The position numbers were made by a program, and so were the translations under genes. Shown in pieces: positions 27,717 to 37,082 of a stretch of 64,000 nt of DNA; the first letter of the stretch is position 1, and every line of letters begins with the position of its first letter. Below the pieces are notes generated by a model that saw only the letters and a list, made by a program, of their open reading frames with translations, was not told where the DNA came from and made no database searches. The stretch comes from Cytobacillus kochii (GTDB lineage Bacteria; Bacillota; Bacilli; Bacillales; Cytobacillaceae). The stretch is taken from positions 124,001-188,000 of the forward strand of contig NZ_JAIVAM010000008.1 of NCBI RefSeq assembly GCF_020171845.1, given 5' to 3'.

Positions 27717-28331
27717 TTAGTTATTAATGTATTTTTCGAACACTGAACCGAAGTCTTTTTCATGTAGTTGATTTTTACTTGAGTCAAGCCAATTAAATGA
27801 AAATTCTGTGAGGGCTTGGAATTGTTTTGCTAGATCTTGTTCACCGATTCTCGAATTATGTAGAACTTGCACAGCTTTATCAAGGCTATCATTGGCCATT
27901 TTTAACATAATTTTGTTTTCATACACTTTTTCAGCAATATATAATAATGCCTTATATAAATCTTTCAATTCATCTACTTGTTTTTTATCAACATCAATAC
28001 TGAATGGGACACTACCAAGATTAAATTTAATCTCTACATCTAAATCAATCTTACCAGCTGTTTCTAACTTTACGTCACTGACGTCAAATTGGAAGTAAGG
28101 ATAACGCTTCATGACTCTTTTTGAAGAGATTGCGTTTTGCCCGTCAATATGAATTAAACCTAAGTTAGTAAAGCAATATTCATCACTTTTCGTCATGATA
28201 AGAAAATAGATTTTTTCATTATCTTCATGACGTACAAAATCATCTGATTGTGTTTTATCAAAATCCTCTGGTTTTATAATTTTTCCGATATCTGATAAGC
28301 CTAATGCATCTGAAGCAATTTTTTTAAACAT
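27717..28331 (-). CDS. YvbH-like bacterial PH-domain protein
   Basis: 204 residues, the same length as B. subtilis YvbH. The N-terminal ~125 residues form a bacterial pleckstrin-homology-like domain (FVRHEDNEKIYFLIMTKSDE, then TNLGLIHIDG and KRYPYFQFDVSDVKLETAG). The C-terminal part is helical and matches the YvbH oligomerisation region (ALLYIAEKVYENKIMLKMA). Role unknown; no membrane segment. The ATG follows AGAGGGG. Monocistronic. Confidence 0.8.
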   Translation of the reverse strand: MFKKIASDALGLSDIGKIIKPEDFDKTQSDDFVRHEDNEKIYFLIMTKSDEYCFTNLGLIHIDGQNAISSKRVMKRYPYFQFDVSDVKLETAGKIDLDVEIKFNLGSVPFSIDVDKKQVDELKDLYKALLYIAEKVYENKIMLKMANDSLDKAVQVLHNSRIGEQDLAKQFQALTEFSFNWLDSSKNQLHEKDFGSVFEKYINN

Positions 28332-28673
28332 TCTAATACGCCCCTCTGTTATATAATTAGTCGATTGTTTCCAACTTTCATTATAAGGGATATTGCATTA
28401 TATTTGCATGACAGATTTGTAAAATTTTAAATAAGTATGAAATCAATTAAGGTAGAAAGAGAGAATGAAAGAAACTGTGAATGCTTAATAGCGATTTACT
28501 TAATCAACTTAATTAATAATTCGAGTTCGTTCCAGTTGCACCAATCGGGTTTGAATCTAATAATCTGTCCCCAATAATTAAGTTTATATCAATCCTACTA
28601 TAAATTCCTTTGATCTCTTTATCTATATCAATTGTAAGTAGGGTGAAATGTAGCAGTTAAATATATCCCCAGT
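28332..28673. other. Intergenic stretch without recognised features
   Basis: About 340 AT-rich bases. The left end should hold the promoter of the YvbH-like gene. I see no reading frame or RNA motif I can support in the rest. Confidence 0.5.
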
Positions 28674-28708
28674 AAACAGCGACTACCCAAAATGAATAGT
28701 CGCTGTTT
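28674..28708. terminator. Terminator after the SpoIIP-family gene
   Basis: AAACAGCGACTA (28674-28685) and TAGTCGCTGTTT (28697-28708) form a perfect 12-bp stem immediately beyond the stop codon. Confidence 0.75.
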
Positions 28709-28710
28709 AA

Positions 28711-29847
28711 TTACTGAGATTCTACTTCTTTTTGCTTCCAGTAATATTCACTAAATATATCGGCAAAGGCATCTGTACTATTATCAAGTTCTTCACGGTT
28801 ATTGTCGACACCGCCGACTTCTAGGAGAATGGCGCGATCAGATAAGTCTTGGTTGTAGACACCATTGCCTACTGAGTAATCTTTCTTTAAGACTCCTCTA
28901 CTTAGACCAGGGTATTTTTCCTCTACTGCTTTATTAAGATCTTCTGCCAGTTTTAAATTCTTTTCGTAATTCTTACTCTCTGCACCGACCACAAAGAAGA
29001 GTCGAGCATAACTTTTACCATTAATGTCAATAGTAGTGACATCTTTTCTCTGTGAATCTCGATGAATATCAATAATGTAAGATAAGTTTTTATTACTAGC
29101 CATTGCCTCAGAAACGAAATCTCTTGCCCTTGTATAAGCATCATTATGCTGTAATCCTTGACTATGCAATGCTTCTGTCATATTTGTTCTGTTATGTTCA
29201 ACGCCGATACCCTCAGCATGTAAATCTTTTTGTAGTTTAGAACCAACTGAGATCACATTATACTTTTCATCATTACTTACAGCGTCGTCTGCTGTCTGTG
29301 CTTCTTTTATAAATGGAAGGTAAGATTCATAACTATGTGAATGATAAATATACACATTTTTTTCTTTAGGTGATGTTGTTCCATCCTGCCCGTCATCGTT
29401 ATTATCATCATCGTTTCCGATAGTCTCTTTGTCTTTTATTAATTTATCCATTGGTACGTTTGTTGACTCAATTGGTAAAGTTGTATAATCTGTTCCTTTT
29501 CCAGCGATGTGAATTTTGCCATCGAAAAAGGAGAATAAAGGGAGTTCTCTACCAAGGAATGTCCGTGGATCCTCAGGCGTAATACTTGTTGCAAACTTAA
29601 AAGCAAGGTCAGAGATAGCCACTTCTTCAATCGCATCCTCACTAATAAAACTTTGGTTAGCACTTTTTAATAAGTGTAGATAAATGGAATGCGATTGAGG
29701 TCCATTGATGACAGAACTAGCAATATCAGAAGACATCTTTATTGTGACGAGTGCGACGGTACTTGCTAAAAAGATGCAAGCAATAGTAATGGAGAGAGCA
29801 GTAGTGTTAATAAATAGAAATAACTGATAGCCTTGTGATTTTTGCAT
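28711..29847 (-). CDS. SpoIIP-family cell wall amidase/endopeptidase
   Basis: 378 residues. One N-terminal membrane segment (about residues 10-35) anchors an extracellular enzyme. An acidic Asp/Asn linker (DDDNNDDGQDG) precedes the catalytic domain, which has YHSHSYESYLPF, SYIIDIHRDSQRKD and AILLEVGGVDNN, the SpoIIP zinc and catalytic regions. SpoIIP works with SpoIID and SpoIIM to thin septal wall and drive engulfment. The canonical spoIIP lies near gpr in Bacilli, far from this neighbourhood, so this may be a second copy or a germination/lysis paralogue. The ATG at 29847 is best spaced from AAAGGA. Confidence 0.85.
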   Translation of the reverse strand: MQKSQGYQLFLFINTTALSITIACIFLASTVALVTIKMSSDIASSVINGPQSHSIYLHLLKSANQSFISEDAIEEVAISDLAFKFATSITPEDPRTFLGRELPLFSFFDGKIHIAGKGTDYTTLPIESTNVPMDKLIKDKETIGNDDDNNDDGQDGTTSPKEKNVYIYHSHSYESYLPFIKEAQTADDAVSNDEKYNVISVGSKLQKDLHAEGIGVEHNRTNMTEALHSQGLQHNDAYTRARDFVSEAMASNKNLSYIIDIHRDSQRKDVTTIDINGKSYARLFFVVGAESKNYEKNLKLAEDLNKAVEEKYPGLSRGVLKKDYSVGNGVYNQDLSDRAILLEVGGVDNNREELDNSTDAFADIFSEYYWKQKEVESQ

Positions 29848-30132
29848 ATCATCCATCCTTTCTATTAAAATGCTTATGAAGAAAAAGAGAGAGATATGCT
29901 AAATTTAAGACTATCAATTTTGCCTTTTATAAAAAAATAACTATTTGTGGATATAAAAATAGTAGAGGTAATGGAAGGTTACAAAACTGCCCTTATACCC
30001 AAGTTGGAATAAAAAATGGGTGTATCTTCTAAGTCACTCAAAGTGAAAATGGAGTTGAGAGCCTCGCAAATTGGATTTGGACGTCAATAATGAGAATCAA
30101 TTGGTGCGACTTAAAATGAACGTGAGCGTAAA

Positions 30133-31325
30133 ATGAGTAGCGTAAATCAATTTAAGCTACTAAAAAGAGGGAACGAGACAAGATGAGTAGGGCAAAATAA
30201 AGATACGCTACTTAAAAGAGGAGAAGCGACAAGATGAGTAGAGCAAAATCAATATGTGCTACTAAAAAGAGGAGAAGCGACAAGATAAGTAGGGTAAAAT
30301 CAAAATGCGCTACTAAAAAGAGGAGAAGCGACAAGATAAGTAGGGTAAAACCAAAATGCGCGACTAAAAAGAGAAGAATCAACAAGATGAGTAGGGTAAA
30401 ATCAAAATGCGCGACTAAAAAGAGGAGAAGCGACAAGATAAGTAGGGCAAAATCAAAAAGCGCGACTAAAAAGAGGAGAAGCGACAAGATAAGTAGGGTA
30501 AAACCAAAATGCGCGACTAAAAAGAGAAGAATCAACAAGATGAGTAGGGCAAAATCAAAAAGCGCGACTAAAAAGAGAAGAATCAACAAGATGAGTAGGG
30601 TAAAATCAAAATGCGCTACTAAAAAGAGAAGAATCAACAAGATAAGTAGGGCAACCCCAAAATGCGCTACTAAAAAGAGAAGAAGCGACAAGATGAGTAG
30701 GGTAAATCAAAATGCGCTACTAAAAAGAGAAGAATCAACAAGATGAGTAGGGCAAAATCAAAATGCGCTACTAAAAAGAGAAGAAGAGACAAGATGAGTA
30801 GGGTAAAATCAAAAAGCGCGACTAAAAAGAGAAGAATCAACAAGATAAGTAGGGCAACCCCAAAATGCGCTACTAAAAAGAGGAGAAGCGACAAGATAAG
30901 TAGGGCAAAATCAAAAAGCGCGACTAAAAAGAGAAGAATCAACAAGATGAGTAGGGCAAAATCAAAAAGCGCGACTAAAAAGAGAAGAATCAACAAGATA
31001 AGTAGGGCAAAATCAAAAAGCGCGACTAAAAAGAGAAGAATCAACAAGATAAGTAGGGCAACCCCAAAAAGCGCGACTAAAAAGAGGAGAAGCGACAAGA
31101 TAAGTAGGGTAAAATCAATATGCACGACTAAAAAGAGGAGAACCAACAAGATGAGTAGGGCAAAATCAAAAAGCGCGACTAAAAAGAGGAGAATCAACAA
31201 GATGAGTAGTGCGAAATTACCCCCCGCTACTAAAAAGAGAAGAATCAACAAGATAAGTAGGGCAACCCAATTCCCGCTATAAAAGAGAAGAACCAACAAG
31301 ATAAATAGCGCAAACCCCGTTTAGT
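30133..31325. repeat. Array of 24 tandem 51-bp units
   Basis: Units begin at 30133, 30183, 30234 and then every 51 bases to 31253, with one 50-base unit at 30693 and a 48-base unit at 31253; a partial unit starts at 31301. A typical unit has an imperfect inverted repeat, AGTAGGGC and GCGCTACT around an AT loop, then a purine-rich spacer AAAAAGAGAAGAATCAACAA. Because 51 is divisible by 3 every frame stays open for long stretches, giving fake basic (KISRAKSKCATKKRRIN) or hydrophobic repeat proteins. Most differences between units change amino acids, so coding is unlikely. There are no spacers, unlike CRISPR. Edge units are the most diverged. Function unknown. Confidence 0.92.
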
Positions 31326-31761
31326 ATAAAACCTCCTTTTAGAAGGTCACCATTGCTGTGACGGACCTTGACAAACATTTGAAGGGGATTGATTCCATAT
31401 GAGAGAATCAGGCTTGAAAGCTTGATAAGGTTAGCCTTTTTTACGGGCTTGTTGAGGTTGCGTGGGGGATAACTAACGGTCGTATTTGATTAATGTTAGA
31501 TCATCAACGCTGTACGAGGTAGATAATCTTAGCAGCATTTAGGAAAAAAACAGCAATGAAGATCGAGCACAAAATAGTCACTCATCTATGAGATTAAGTC
31601 ATGGTATAAGAATAGCTTTAGGAAGTGAACGATTAACTAGAAAAGAAAGGAGGATGATGAAGTCCTCTATCTCGATAAGTTAGGTTTTATATATAGCCAG
31701 AGGAAGGGGGGAGAGTCTTTTTTGTATAATTTTTATATTGCTCAGGGTAAATGATAATGAA
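31326..31761. other. Intergenic stretch between the repeat array and yrhD
   Basis: About 435 bases with no gene I can support. It includes a short GTCAC/GTGAC inverted repeat near 31348-31364 and GGAGGATGATG-like ribosome sites without convincing frames behind them. It is less AT-rich than other gaps and may hold decayed sequence. Confidence 0.4.
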
Positions 31762-31792
31762 AAACCTCCCACAATAATCGAGTGGGAGGTTT
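31762..31792. terminator. Terminator of the yrhE-yrhD operon
   Basis: Perfect 11-bp stem AAACCTCCCAC (31762-31772) and GTGGGAGGTTT (31782-31792), with a T5 run on the minus strand, 6 bases beyond the yrhD stop. Confidence 0.85.
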
Positions 31793-31798
31793 ACTGCA

Positions 31799-32281
31799 TT
31801 ATTTCTCTTCTTTTAATTCTTTACCCATGCCTTTAAGGAAATGAATACCGAATCCGATCGCGCGATTAATATCAGGGTCATTTAAAACTTTGGCCAATTG
31901 CATAATACCAATTTTCTTTTCTTCATGTAAAAAGTTTTTTCCTTCGTCCATGCCCGATACTGCACTTTTAATGAGTTTTGTTGTTTGTTCAGGGTCAGCT
32001 TGCATAAGTGCACCAGTTGCACCCATTAATGTGTTAATTAAGTTGGTTACAGGTTCTTTTGTTACTTGACCAAGTGCTACTTTAGCAATTTGTTCTTTCC
32101 CTTTTAACATGGAATTGGCTGCATCAAGCATACCTGCTTGTTGTAATTCGCCAATAAGAGCCATGATGCTTTGTACTGCTTGATCATTTTCAGTGAGTAA
32201 TGATTTTAATTCGTTAAGCTTTTGCTCTTGTTCAAGGGCTTCATTTCTCTCACGATGAATCTCAGTAATAGGCGCTGCCAT
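31799..32281 (-). CDS. yrhD: YrhD/YjgD-like DUF1641 protein
   Basis: 160 residues, a DUF1641 protein. The conserved core includes MALIGELQQAGMLDAANSML and a helical end with RAIGFGIHFLKGMGKEL. In Bacillus this family is encoded directly after NAD- or ferredoxin-linked formate dehydrogenase genes (yrhDE, yjgCD), as here: 21 bases after the formate dehydrogenase stop. It is thought to be an accessory or subunit of that enzyme; the exact role is unknown. No cofactor motif is visible. Confidence 0.88.
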   Translation of the reverse strand: MAAPITEIHRERNEALEQEQKLNELKSLLTENDQAVQSIMALIGELQQAGMLDAANSMLKGKEQIAKVALGQVTKEPVTNLINTLMGATGALMQADPEQTTKLIKSAVSGMDEGKNFLHEEKKIGIMQLAKVLNDPDINRAIGFGIHFLKGMGKELKEEK

Positions 32282-32302
32282 AATGAATCACCTCTCCAAT
32301 CT

Positions 32303-35242
32303 TTATTGATCTGTTAAATGAACATAGCCTTCGCGATTCCATTTACGTTGAACTTCCACGCCGTTTTGTGGATTGCGTTTTTTATTACGCGGGTTCGTTT
32401 TTGGTAATGGTTTGTCCCCGGCTTTGTTATTTAAAATTTCCATACGAACTTTCGTTTGTTTATAAGCCGGTGTACGCGTTCGTTTATCATATAAAGGACC
32501 AGTTAAGAAATTGATAGCAGAATCCTTATCAACTGAATTCATTGGTAAGTACAGTTCGTTTTTCTTCACTCGGTCTGTAATTAGAACATTCAATTTAACT
32601 GCACCAAATGGAGAGACGAGTCTTACTGTCGAGCCATCCGAAAGTTTTCTTTCTTGTGCTAGTTCTTCTGATACTTCCACAAACACATCTGGTACTTTTG
32701 CATTCAGGCCTCTTGACTTATTGGTCATATTTCCTTCATGGAAGTGTTCAAGCATACGCCCATTATTAATATGGAGGTCATATTCTTCAGGGAAATATGC
32801 AGGTTCTGCCCAATCAGATAAGGCGAAACGCGCTTTTTTGTCTGGGAAGTTAAAACCATCTTCATATAACAATGGTGTGCTTGCTCCATCAAGACTTCCC
32901 CATAAGAAGCTACCCCAACCTTCTAGTACATCATAGCTTGCTTGAGAGAATAGTGGTGCAAGACTCGCCATTTCAGCAAAGATTTCACTAGGGTGTGTAT
33001 ATGTCCAATTTGCCCCTAGGCGATTAGCTACTTCTTGTATAATCCACCAGTCAGGTTTAGAGTCTCCTAATGTTGGTAACGCTTGGTACAATCTTTGTAC
33101 ACGACGTTCAGTATTTGTAAATGTACCTGTTTTTTCGAGCGATGGTGCGGCAGGTAAAATAACGTCAGCGTATTGAGCTGTTCGAGAGAAGAATATATCT
33201 TGAACAACAAAGAAGTCAAGACTAGAAAGTACTTTATCTACATGGTTCGCGTCAGAATCAACAAGTGCCATGTCTTCACCAACAAGGTACATTGCTTTCA
33301 TTTCATCTTTTTCAATCGCTTGTAACATTTGAATATTATCTAAACCTGGTGTACCTGAGATCTCAACTCCGTAAGCTTTCTCAAACTTCGCACGAGCGAT
33401 ATCATCGGTAATATGTTGATAGCCTGGTAACCAAGTAGGTAAGGTACCCATATCACATGCACCTTGTACATTGTTATGTCCACGCAATGGATAAGCTCCA
33501 GCACCTGGGCGACGATAGTTACCTGTTGCTAATAACAGGTTAGAAATAGCAGCTGAAGTATCAGAACCACCAGTATTTTGCGTGACGCCCATACCCCAAA
33601 GGATACAAGTACCGTCAGCATCACGAATCATTTCGGCCATTTCGATGATTTGTGATTGTGATAAGCCAGTCGTTTCTTCAGCATATGCTAACGTATATTT
33701 CTCTAAAACTTCATTAAAATCATCGAAGTAATTGACATTTTCCTTAATAAATTCAGCATCATGCCAACCTTGATCAATCATGTATTTGGTTACAGCCATC
33801 AACCAAACTTGGTCTGTTCCTTGTTTCGGACTGATAAATAAATCAGAACGTTCAGCCATCTCATTTTTACGCAAGTCTGCAACAATTAGCTTTTGACCGT
33901 GGTATTTATGCGCTCTTTTCACACGTGTAGCGAGAACAGGGTGACCTTCTGCTGGGTTTGCACCAACAATAATGACAAGACCTGCATCAGCAATATCTTT
34001 AATGGTTCCAGCGTCACCGCCCATACCTACCGTTCTAAATAAGCCATCAGTGGCTGGTGATTGGCAATAACGAGAGCAGTTATCGATATTATTCGTTTCA
34101 AATACTTGTCTAGCTAATTTTTGTAATGAATAGCTATCTTCATTTGTAATTTTTGAAGAAGAAATAAAGCCAATTGAATCTTTGCCGAATTCTTCTTTAA
34201 TACTACCTAGTTTACTAGCTACTAGGTCTAATGCCTCGTTCCAACTAGCTTCTACAAAGCGACCTTCTTTTCTAATCAATGGTTTTGTAATTCTTTCTTC
34301 AGAATTAACAAAATCCCAACCGAATTTACCTTTGACACAAGTGGAAATCGCATTTACTGGTGCATCGTGGCTTGGTTGCACTTTCAAAATTTCACGGTCT
34401 TTTGTCCAAACTTCAAACGAACAACCTACACCACAGAAAGTACAAACGGTTTTCGTTTTTTCGATTCTTTCTTCACGCATCGCAGCTTCAACTTCTGATA
34501 CAGCAAAAATCGTGCCATAGTTCGGTTCTACTTCTTTTACAAGGTCAATCATTGGTGTCATAATCTCATCATCAATCTTTGTCATGAAACCTGCATTACC
34601 GAGCATTGATTTTTCCATTAAGGCATTACATGGACAAACCGTTACACATTGTCCGCATGAAACACATGACGATTCATCAATGGATACACCTTGGTCCCAA
34701 ATAACTCTTGGTCTTTCTCTTTCCCAATCAATTGAAAGTGTTTCATTTACTTGTAGACTTTGACAAATCTCAACACATTGGCCACAGGCAATACATTGAT
34801 TTGGATCATAACGATAGAAAGGATGCGACATATCGACAGCCGATTTATCTTCTTTAGGCGTATAAGGATACTTTTGATGCTCAATCTCTAATAATTCAGC
34901 TGTATTATGGACTTTACAGTTGCCGTTATTATTATCACAAACTGTACAATACAGTAAATGGTTTTCTAAAATACGGTCCATCGCTTCTGTTTGTGCCTCT
35001 TTGGCACGGTTTGAACTTAAGCTAACGCTCATACCACTTTCTGCTACAGTCGAACATGAGCGCATAAGTTGACCATTTACTTCTACAATACATGTGTCAC
35101 ATGTTTGTATTGGGTCTACCTCTGGTAAATAACAAATCTGTGGATGTTCAATTTGATTTTGATTAATGATTTGGAGAATGGTTTGCCCCTCATGCCCCTC
35201 ATAATCCACACCATTAATTGTAATGTTTACATTGGAAGTCAA
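32303..35242 (-). CDS. yrhE: Formate dehydrogenase, molybdopterin alpha subunit (YrhE/YjgC)
   Basis: 979 residues. Domain order: N-terminal 2Fe-2S ferredoxin fold (CDTCIVEVNG); a His/Cys cluster (HLLYCTVCDNNNGNC); two 4Fe-4S ferredoxin motifs (CIACGQCVEIC, CVSCGQCVTVCPC); then the Mo-bisMGD catalytic domain with its own 4Fe-4S site (CTFCGVGCSFE) and the C-terminal MGD-binding barrel. The metal ligand is Cys in CSRYCQSPATDGL, where E. coli FdhF has selenocysteine. It oxidises formate to CO2 in the cytosol. The TTG at 35242 follows AAGGGGG by 8 bases; upstream frame codons lie before this site. Operon with yrhD. Confidence 0.93.
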   Translation of the reverse strand: MTSNVNITINGVDYEGHEGQTILQIINQNQIEHPQICYLPEVDPIQTCDTCIVEVNGQLMRSCSTVAESGMSVSLSSNRAKEAQTEAMDRILENHLLYCTVCDNNNGNCKVHNTAELLEIEHQKYPYTPKEDKSAVDMSHPFYRYDPNQCIACGQCVEICQSLQVNETLSIDWERERPRVIWDQGVSIDESSCVSCGQCVTVCPCNALMEKSMLGNAGFMTKIDDEIMTPMIDLVKEVEPNYGTIFAVSEVEAAMREERIEKTKTVCTFCGVGCSFEVWTKDREILKVQPSHDAPVNAISTCVKGKFGWDFVNSEERITKPLIRKEGRFVEASWNEALDLVASKLGSIKEEFGKDSIGFISSSKITNEDSYSLQKLARQVFETNNIDNCSRYCQSPATDGLFRTVGMGGDAGTIKDIADAGLVIIVGANPAEGHPVLATRVKRAHKYHGQKLIVADLRKNEMAERSDLFISPKQGTDQVWLMAVTKYMIDQGWHDAEFIKENVNYFDDFNEVLEKYTLAYAEETTGLSQSQIIEMAEMIRDADGTCILWGMGVTQNTGGSDTSAAISNLLLATGNYRRPGAGAYPLRGHNNVQGACDMGTLPTWLPGYQHITDDIARAKFEKAYGVEISGTPGLDNIQMLQAIEKDEMKAMYLVGEDMALVDSDANHVDKVLSSLDFFVVQDIFFSRTAQYADVILPAAPSLEKTGTFTNTERRVQRLYQALPTLGDSKPDWWIIQEVANRLGANWTYTHPSEIFAEMASLAPLFSQASYDVLEGWGSFLWGSLDGASTPLLYEDGFNFPDKKARFALSDWAEPAYFPEEYDLHINNGRMLEHFHEGNMTNKSRGLNAKVPDVFVEVSEELAQERKLSDGSTVRLVSPFGAVKLNVLITDRVKKNELYLPMNSVDKDSAINFLTGPLYDKRTRTPAYKQTKVRMEILNNKAGDKPLPKTNPRNKKRNPQNGVEVQRKWNREGYVHLTDQ

Positions 35243-35322
35243 TTTTGTTTCCCCCTTACACTTGATCAAACAATGGTTTAAAGAGAATAAAGTGAGTGTT
35301 TCTGCTTAAACCAATAAAAAAA

Positions 35323-35370
35323 CCACCATGTACTATACCGCTTACAAAAAGCGAGCATAATCCATGGTGG
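35323..35370 (-). terminator. Nested hairpin with T run on the minus strand, upstream of yrhE
   Basis: CCACCATG (35323-35330) pairs with CATGGTGG (35363-35370); inside, CGCTT pairs with AAGCG (35339-35353). On the minus strand a T7 run follows, making an intrinsic terminator about 80 bases before the yrhE start. It either ends the small frame at 35376-35516 or acts as a leader attenuator for formate dehydrogenase. Confidence 0.65.
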
Positions 35371-35375
35371 AATAG

Positions 35376-35516
35376 TTAAATAACAACGCTTGCTATTATA
35401 CCAATCCATACCATTTTTAGTATGTAGAAAGTACCATTGATAGAGAGACAACATGAAAATATTACCCCTCCAACAATTCCACTAGTTATTATAGCGCTAA
35501 AAATTAAATTTAACAA
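35376..35516 (-). CDS. Possible 46-residue membrane peptide upstream of yrhE
   Basis: A minus-strand frame from TTG 35516 reads as two hydrophobic segments (NLIFSAIITSGIVGGVIFS and LKMVWIGIIASVVI) and stops just before the nested terminator. No clear ribosome site. The membrane-like pattern and the terminator support it; the poor start argues against. Confidence 0.3.
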   Translation of the reverse strand: MLNLIFSAIITSGIVGGVIFSCCLSINGTFYILKMVWIGIIASVVI

Positions 35517-35688
35517 TAATGAATTTAATCTTATAACGATTACAGTTCAATAGGGTAATTTTGGTATTTTGAAACATTGAAGCAATCATCGTGCAATTTT
35601 TTTCCTATTCGCAGCCCCTTTCATTTTTTTTTTGCTTGTACTATGATTATACAATTGAGACAGAATCTTATATAAAGGGGTAAAGAAG

Positions 35689-36039
35689 ATGTCAAAAATG
35701 GTGCATGAGTTTAATGATATCATTCGTAAATTAAGAAAAGACTTATTTGGTAAGGGACCGGAGAAAATCCACACAGTGTTTGTAGAGAATATGGCCGTTT
35801 CGACTTTATACGGTAATCTCACACCGACAGAACAATTTATTTCTCGTACAGAAGATGGCAAAGAAATGGTGCATTCAGCAAGAACAAAAATGATTCAAGA
35901 TGTATATGCTGAAGGTACGCCAGAAGGAATGGAAGAACTGGTCGGCGCGACGCTGTTACATTTGTTTTCTGATATTAAAGTGGAAGAAAATATGGCGATA
36001 TCTGTATTTGTATTCGATAAAAATATCATAGATTCATAG
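35689..36039 (+). CDS. yrhF: YrhF-like DUF2294/MpsC-like protein
   Basis: 116 residues of the DUF2294 family (also described as MpsC-like). Conserved stretches include FNDIIRKLRKDLFGKGPEKI, NMAVSTLYGNLTPTE and LLHLFSDIKVEENMAISVF. yrhF sits in the yrhDEFG formate cluster of B. subtilis, so the neighbourhood agrees. Function unproven; no membrane segment. The ATG follows AAAGGGGTAAAGA. fdhD follows after 14 bases. Confidence 0.85.
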   Translation: MSKMVHEFNDIIRKLRKDLFGKGPEKIHTVFVENMAVSTLYGNLTPTEQFISRTEDGKEMVHSARTKMIQDVYAEGTPEGMEELVGATLLHLFSDIKVEENMAISVFVFDKNIIDS

Positions 36040-36053
36040 AAAGAGGAGAAAAG

Positions 36054-36845
36054 ATGAAGCAAGTGGAAACGAGTCGTAAAATCATACGAGTGACTGGAAA
36101 TAAAGTTGAAAAAATAGAAGATACCATTGTTACCGAATATGCTGTAACGGTTAAGCTGAATGGAGAAGAGCTAGTCACAATGGTATGTACACCAGAATAT
36201 ATTGAGGACATGGTTATAGGTTATCTTGCATCAGAAGGTATCATAAGATCTTACAAGCATATTAAAGATATATGGGTACAAGAAAAGGAAGGGTTCGTTC
36301 ATGTTACAACTGATCGTACAAATCCTTATATACAAAACTTCCAAAATAAAAGATATATTACTTCTTGTTGTGGTATGAGTAGACAAGGCTTTGTTTTTGT
36401 TAACGATGCATTAACAGCTAAAAAAATGGAAGATGTTAACATTCAATTAACTGTCAATGAATGTAATCAGTTAATGGAACAATTACAAGCTTCTGCGACT
36501 ACATTTAAACAAACAGGTGGTGTACATAGCGCTGCGCTTTGTGACAAAAATGGGATATTATTAAGCAGAATGGATATTGGTAGGCATAATGCGCTTGATA
36601 AGATATATGGTTATAGTTTACGAGAGGGTATCAGCATGAAAGGGAAGATCATTGTTTTCACAGGAAGAATCTCTTCGGAAATACTTTTAAAAGTAGCAAA
36701 GATTGGTTGTGAAATGATTCTTTCAAAATCTGCACCAACAGAGTTTGCTTTGCGCTCAGCAGAGGAATTAGGAATTACGACTGTTGGATTTATTCGTAAT
36801 GGCAACATGAATATATATACTTATCCTGAACGAATCCTCTTATAA
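36054..36845 (+). CDS. fdhD: FdhD, formate dehydrogenase accessory sulfurtransferase
   Basis: 263 residues. FdhD passes sulfur from a cysteine desulfurase to the molybdenum cofactor of formate dehydrogenase, which needs it for activity. The catalytic loop is TSCCGMSR; conserved regions TGGVHSAAL, DIGRHNALDKIYG and FTGRISSEILLKVA are present. The ATG follows AGAGGAGAA. Adjacent and divergent to the formate dehydrogenase it should activate. Confidence 0.95.
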   Translation: MKQVETSRKIIRVTGNKVEKIEDTIVTEYAVTVKLNGEELVTMVCTPEYIEDMVIGYLASEGIIRSYKHIKDIWVQEKEGFVHVTTDRTNPYIQNFQNKRYITSCCGMSRQGFVFVNDALTAKKMEDVNIQLTVNECNQLMEQLQASATTFKQTGGVHSAALCDKNGILLSRMDIGRHNALDKIYGYSLREGISMKGKIIVFTGRISSEILLKVAKIGCEMILSKSAPTEFALRSAEELGITTVGFIRNGNMNIYTYPERILL

Positions 36846-36996
36846 AAAAATACTTCGCTACACGAAAAAAATAAAAAATAGTCTAGTAAAAGTTTTTGTT
36901 TTTTGGTAGCATATAGTTTGCAATGGGTAAATGGAAGTAAGGCAAGTACTGTTTTATCTCTTTTTACAACAAACAATATAAATATGATGACTGATA

Positions 36997-37082
36997 CTTC
37001 TGTAGGTGATTGCAGAAGGGTTAGGCAGCATTCTTTGAAATCCTTTACAAAAGTAGGGGGTGTCTGAGTGCTGCCTTTTTTA
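36997..37082 (+). promoter_or_regulatory. Attenuator-like leader hairpins before the formate transporter
   Basis: A first stem CTTCTG (36997-37002) with CAGAAG (37013-37018) is followed by a terminator-like stem AGGCAGCATTC (37023-37033) with GAGTGCTGCCT (37066-37076) and T5-6. The T run ends only a few bases before the AGGGGG ribosome site of the transporter. This resembles a riboswitch or attenuator expression platform, but no known aptamer is recognised; it could simply end the fdhD transcript. Confidence 0.55.

Noticed and set aside
27590-27787. Minus-strand frame of 65 codons downstream of pbuX
   Set aside because: It overlaps the YvbH-like gene in another frame and lacks a ribosome site and recognisable features.
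30212-31299. Long open frames on both strands in the repeat array, reading as basic or leucine-rich repeat proteins
   Set aside because: The 51-bp unit keeps any stop-free frame open on both strands. Unit differences mostly change the amino acid, one unit is 50 bases long, and no ribosome site or signal peptide supports a start.
30133-31325. CRISPR array
   Set aside because: Units are contiguous and nearly identical over their whole length, with no variable spacers, and no cas gene is nearby.
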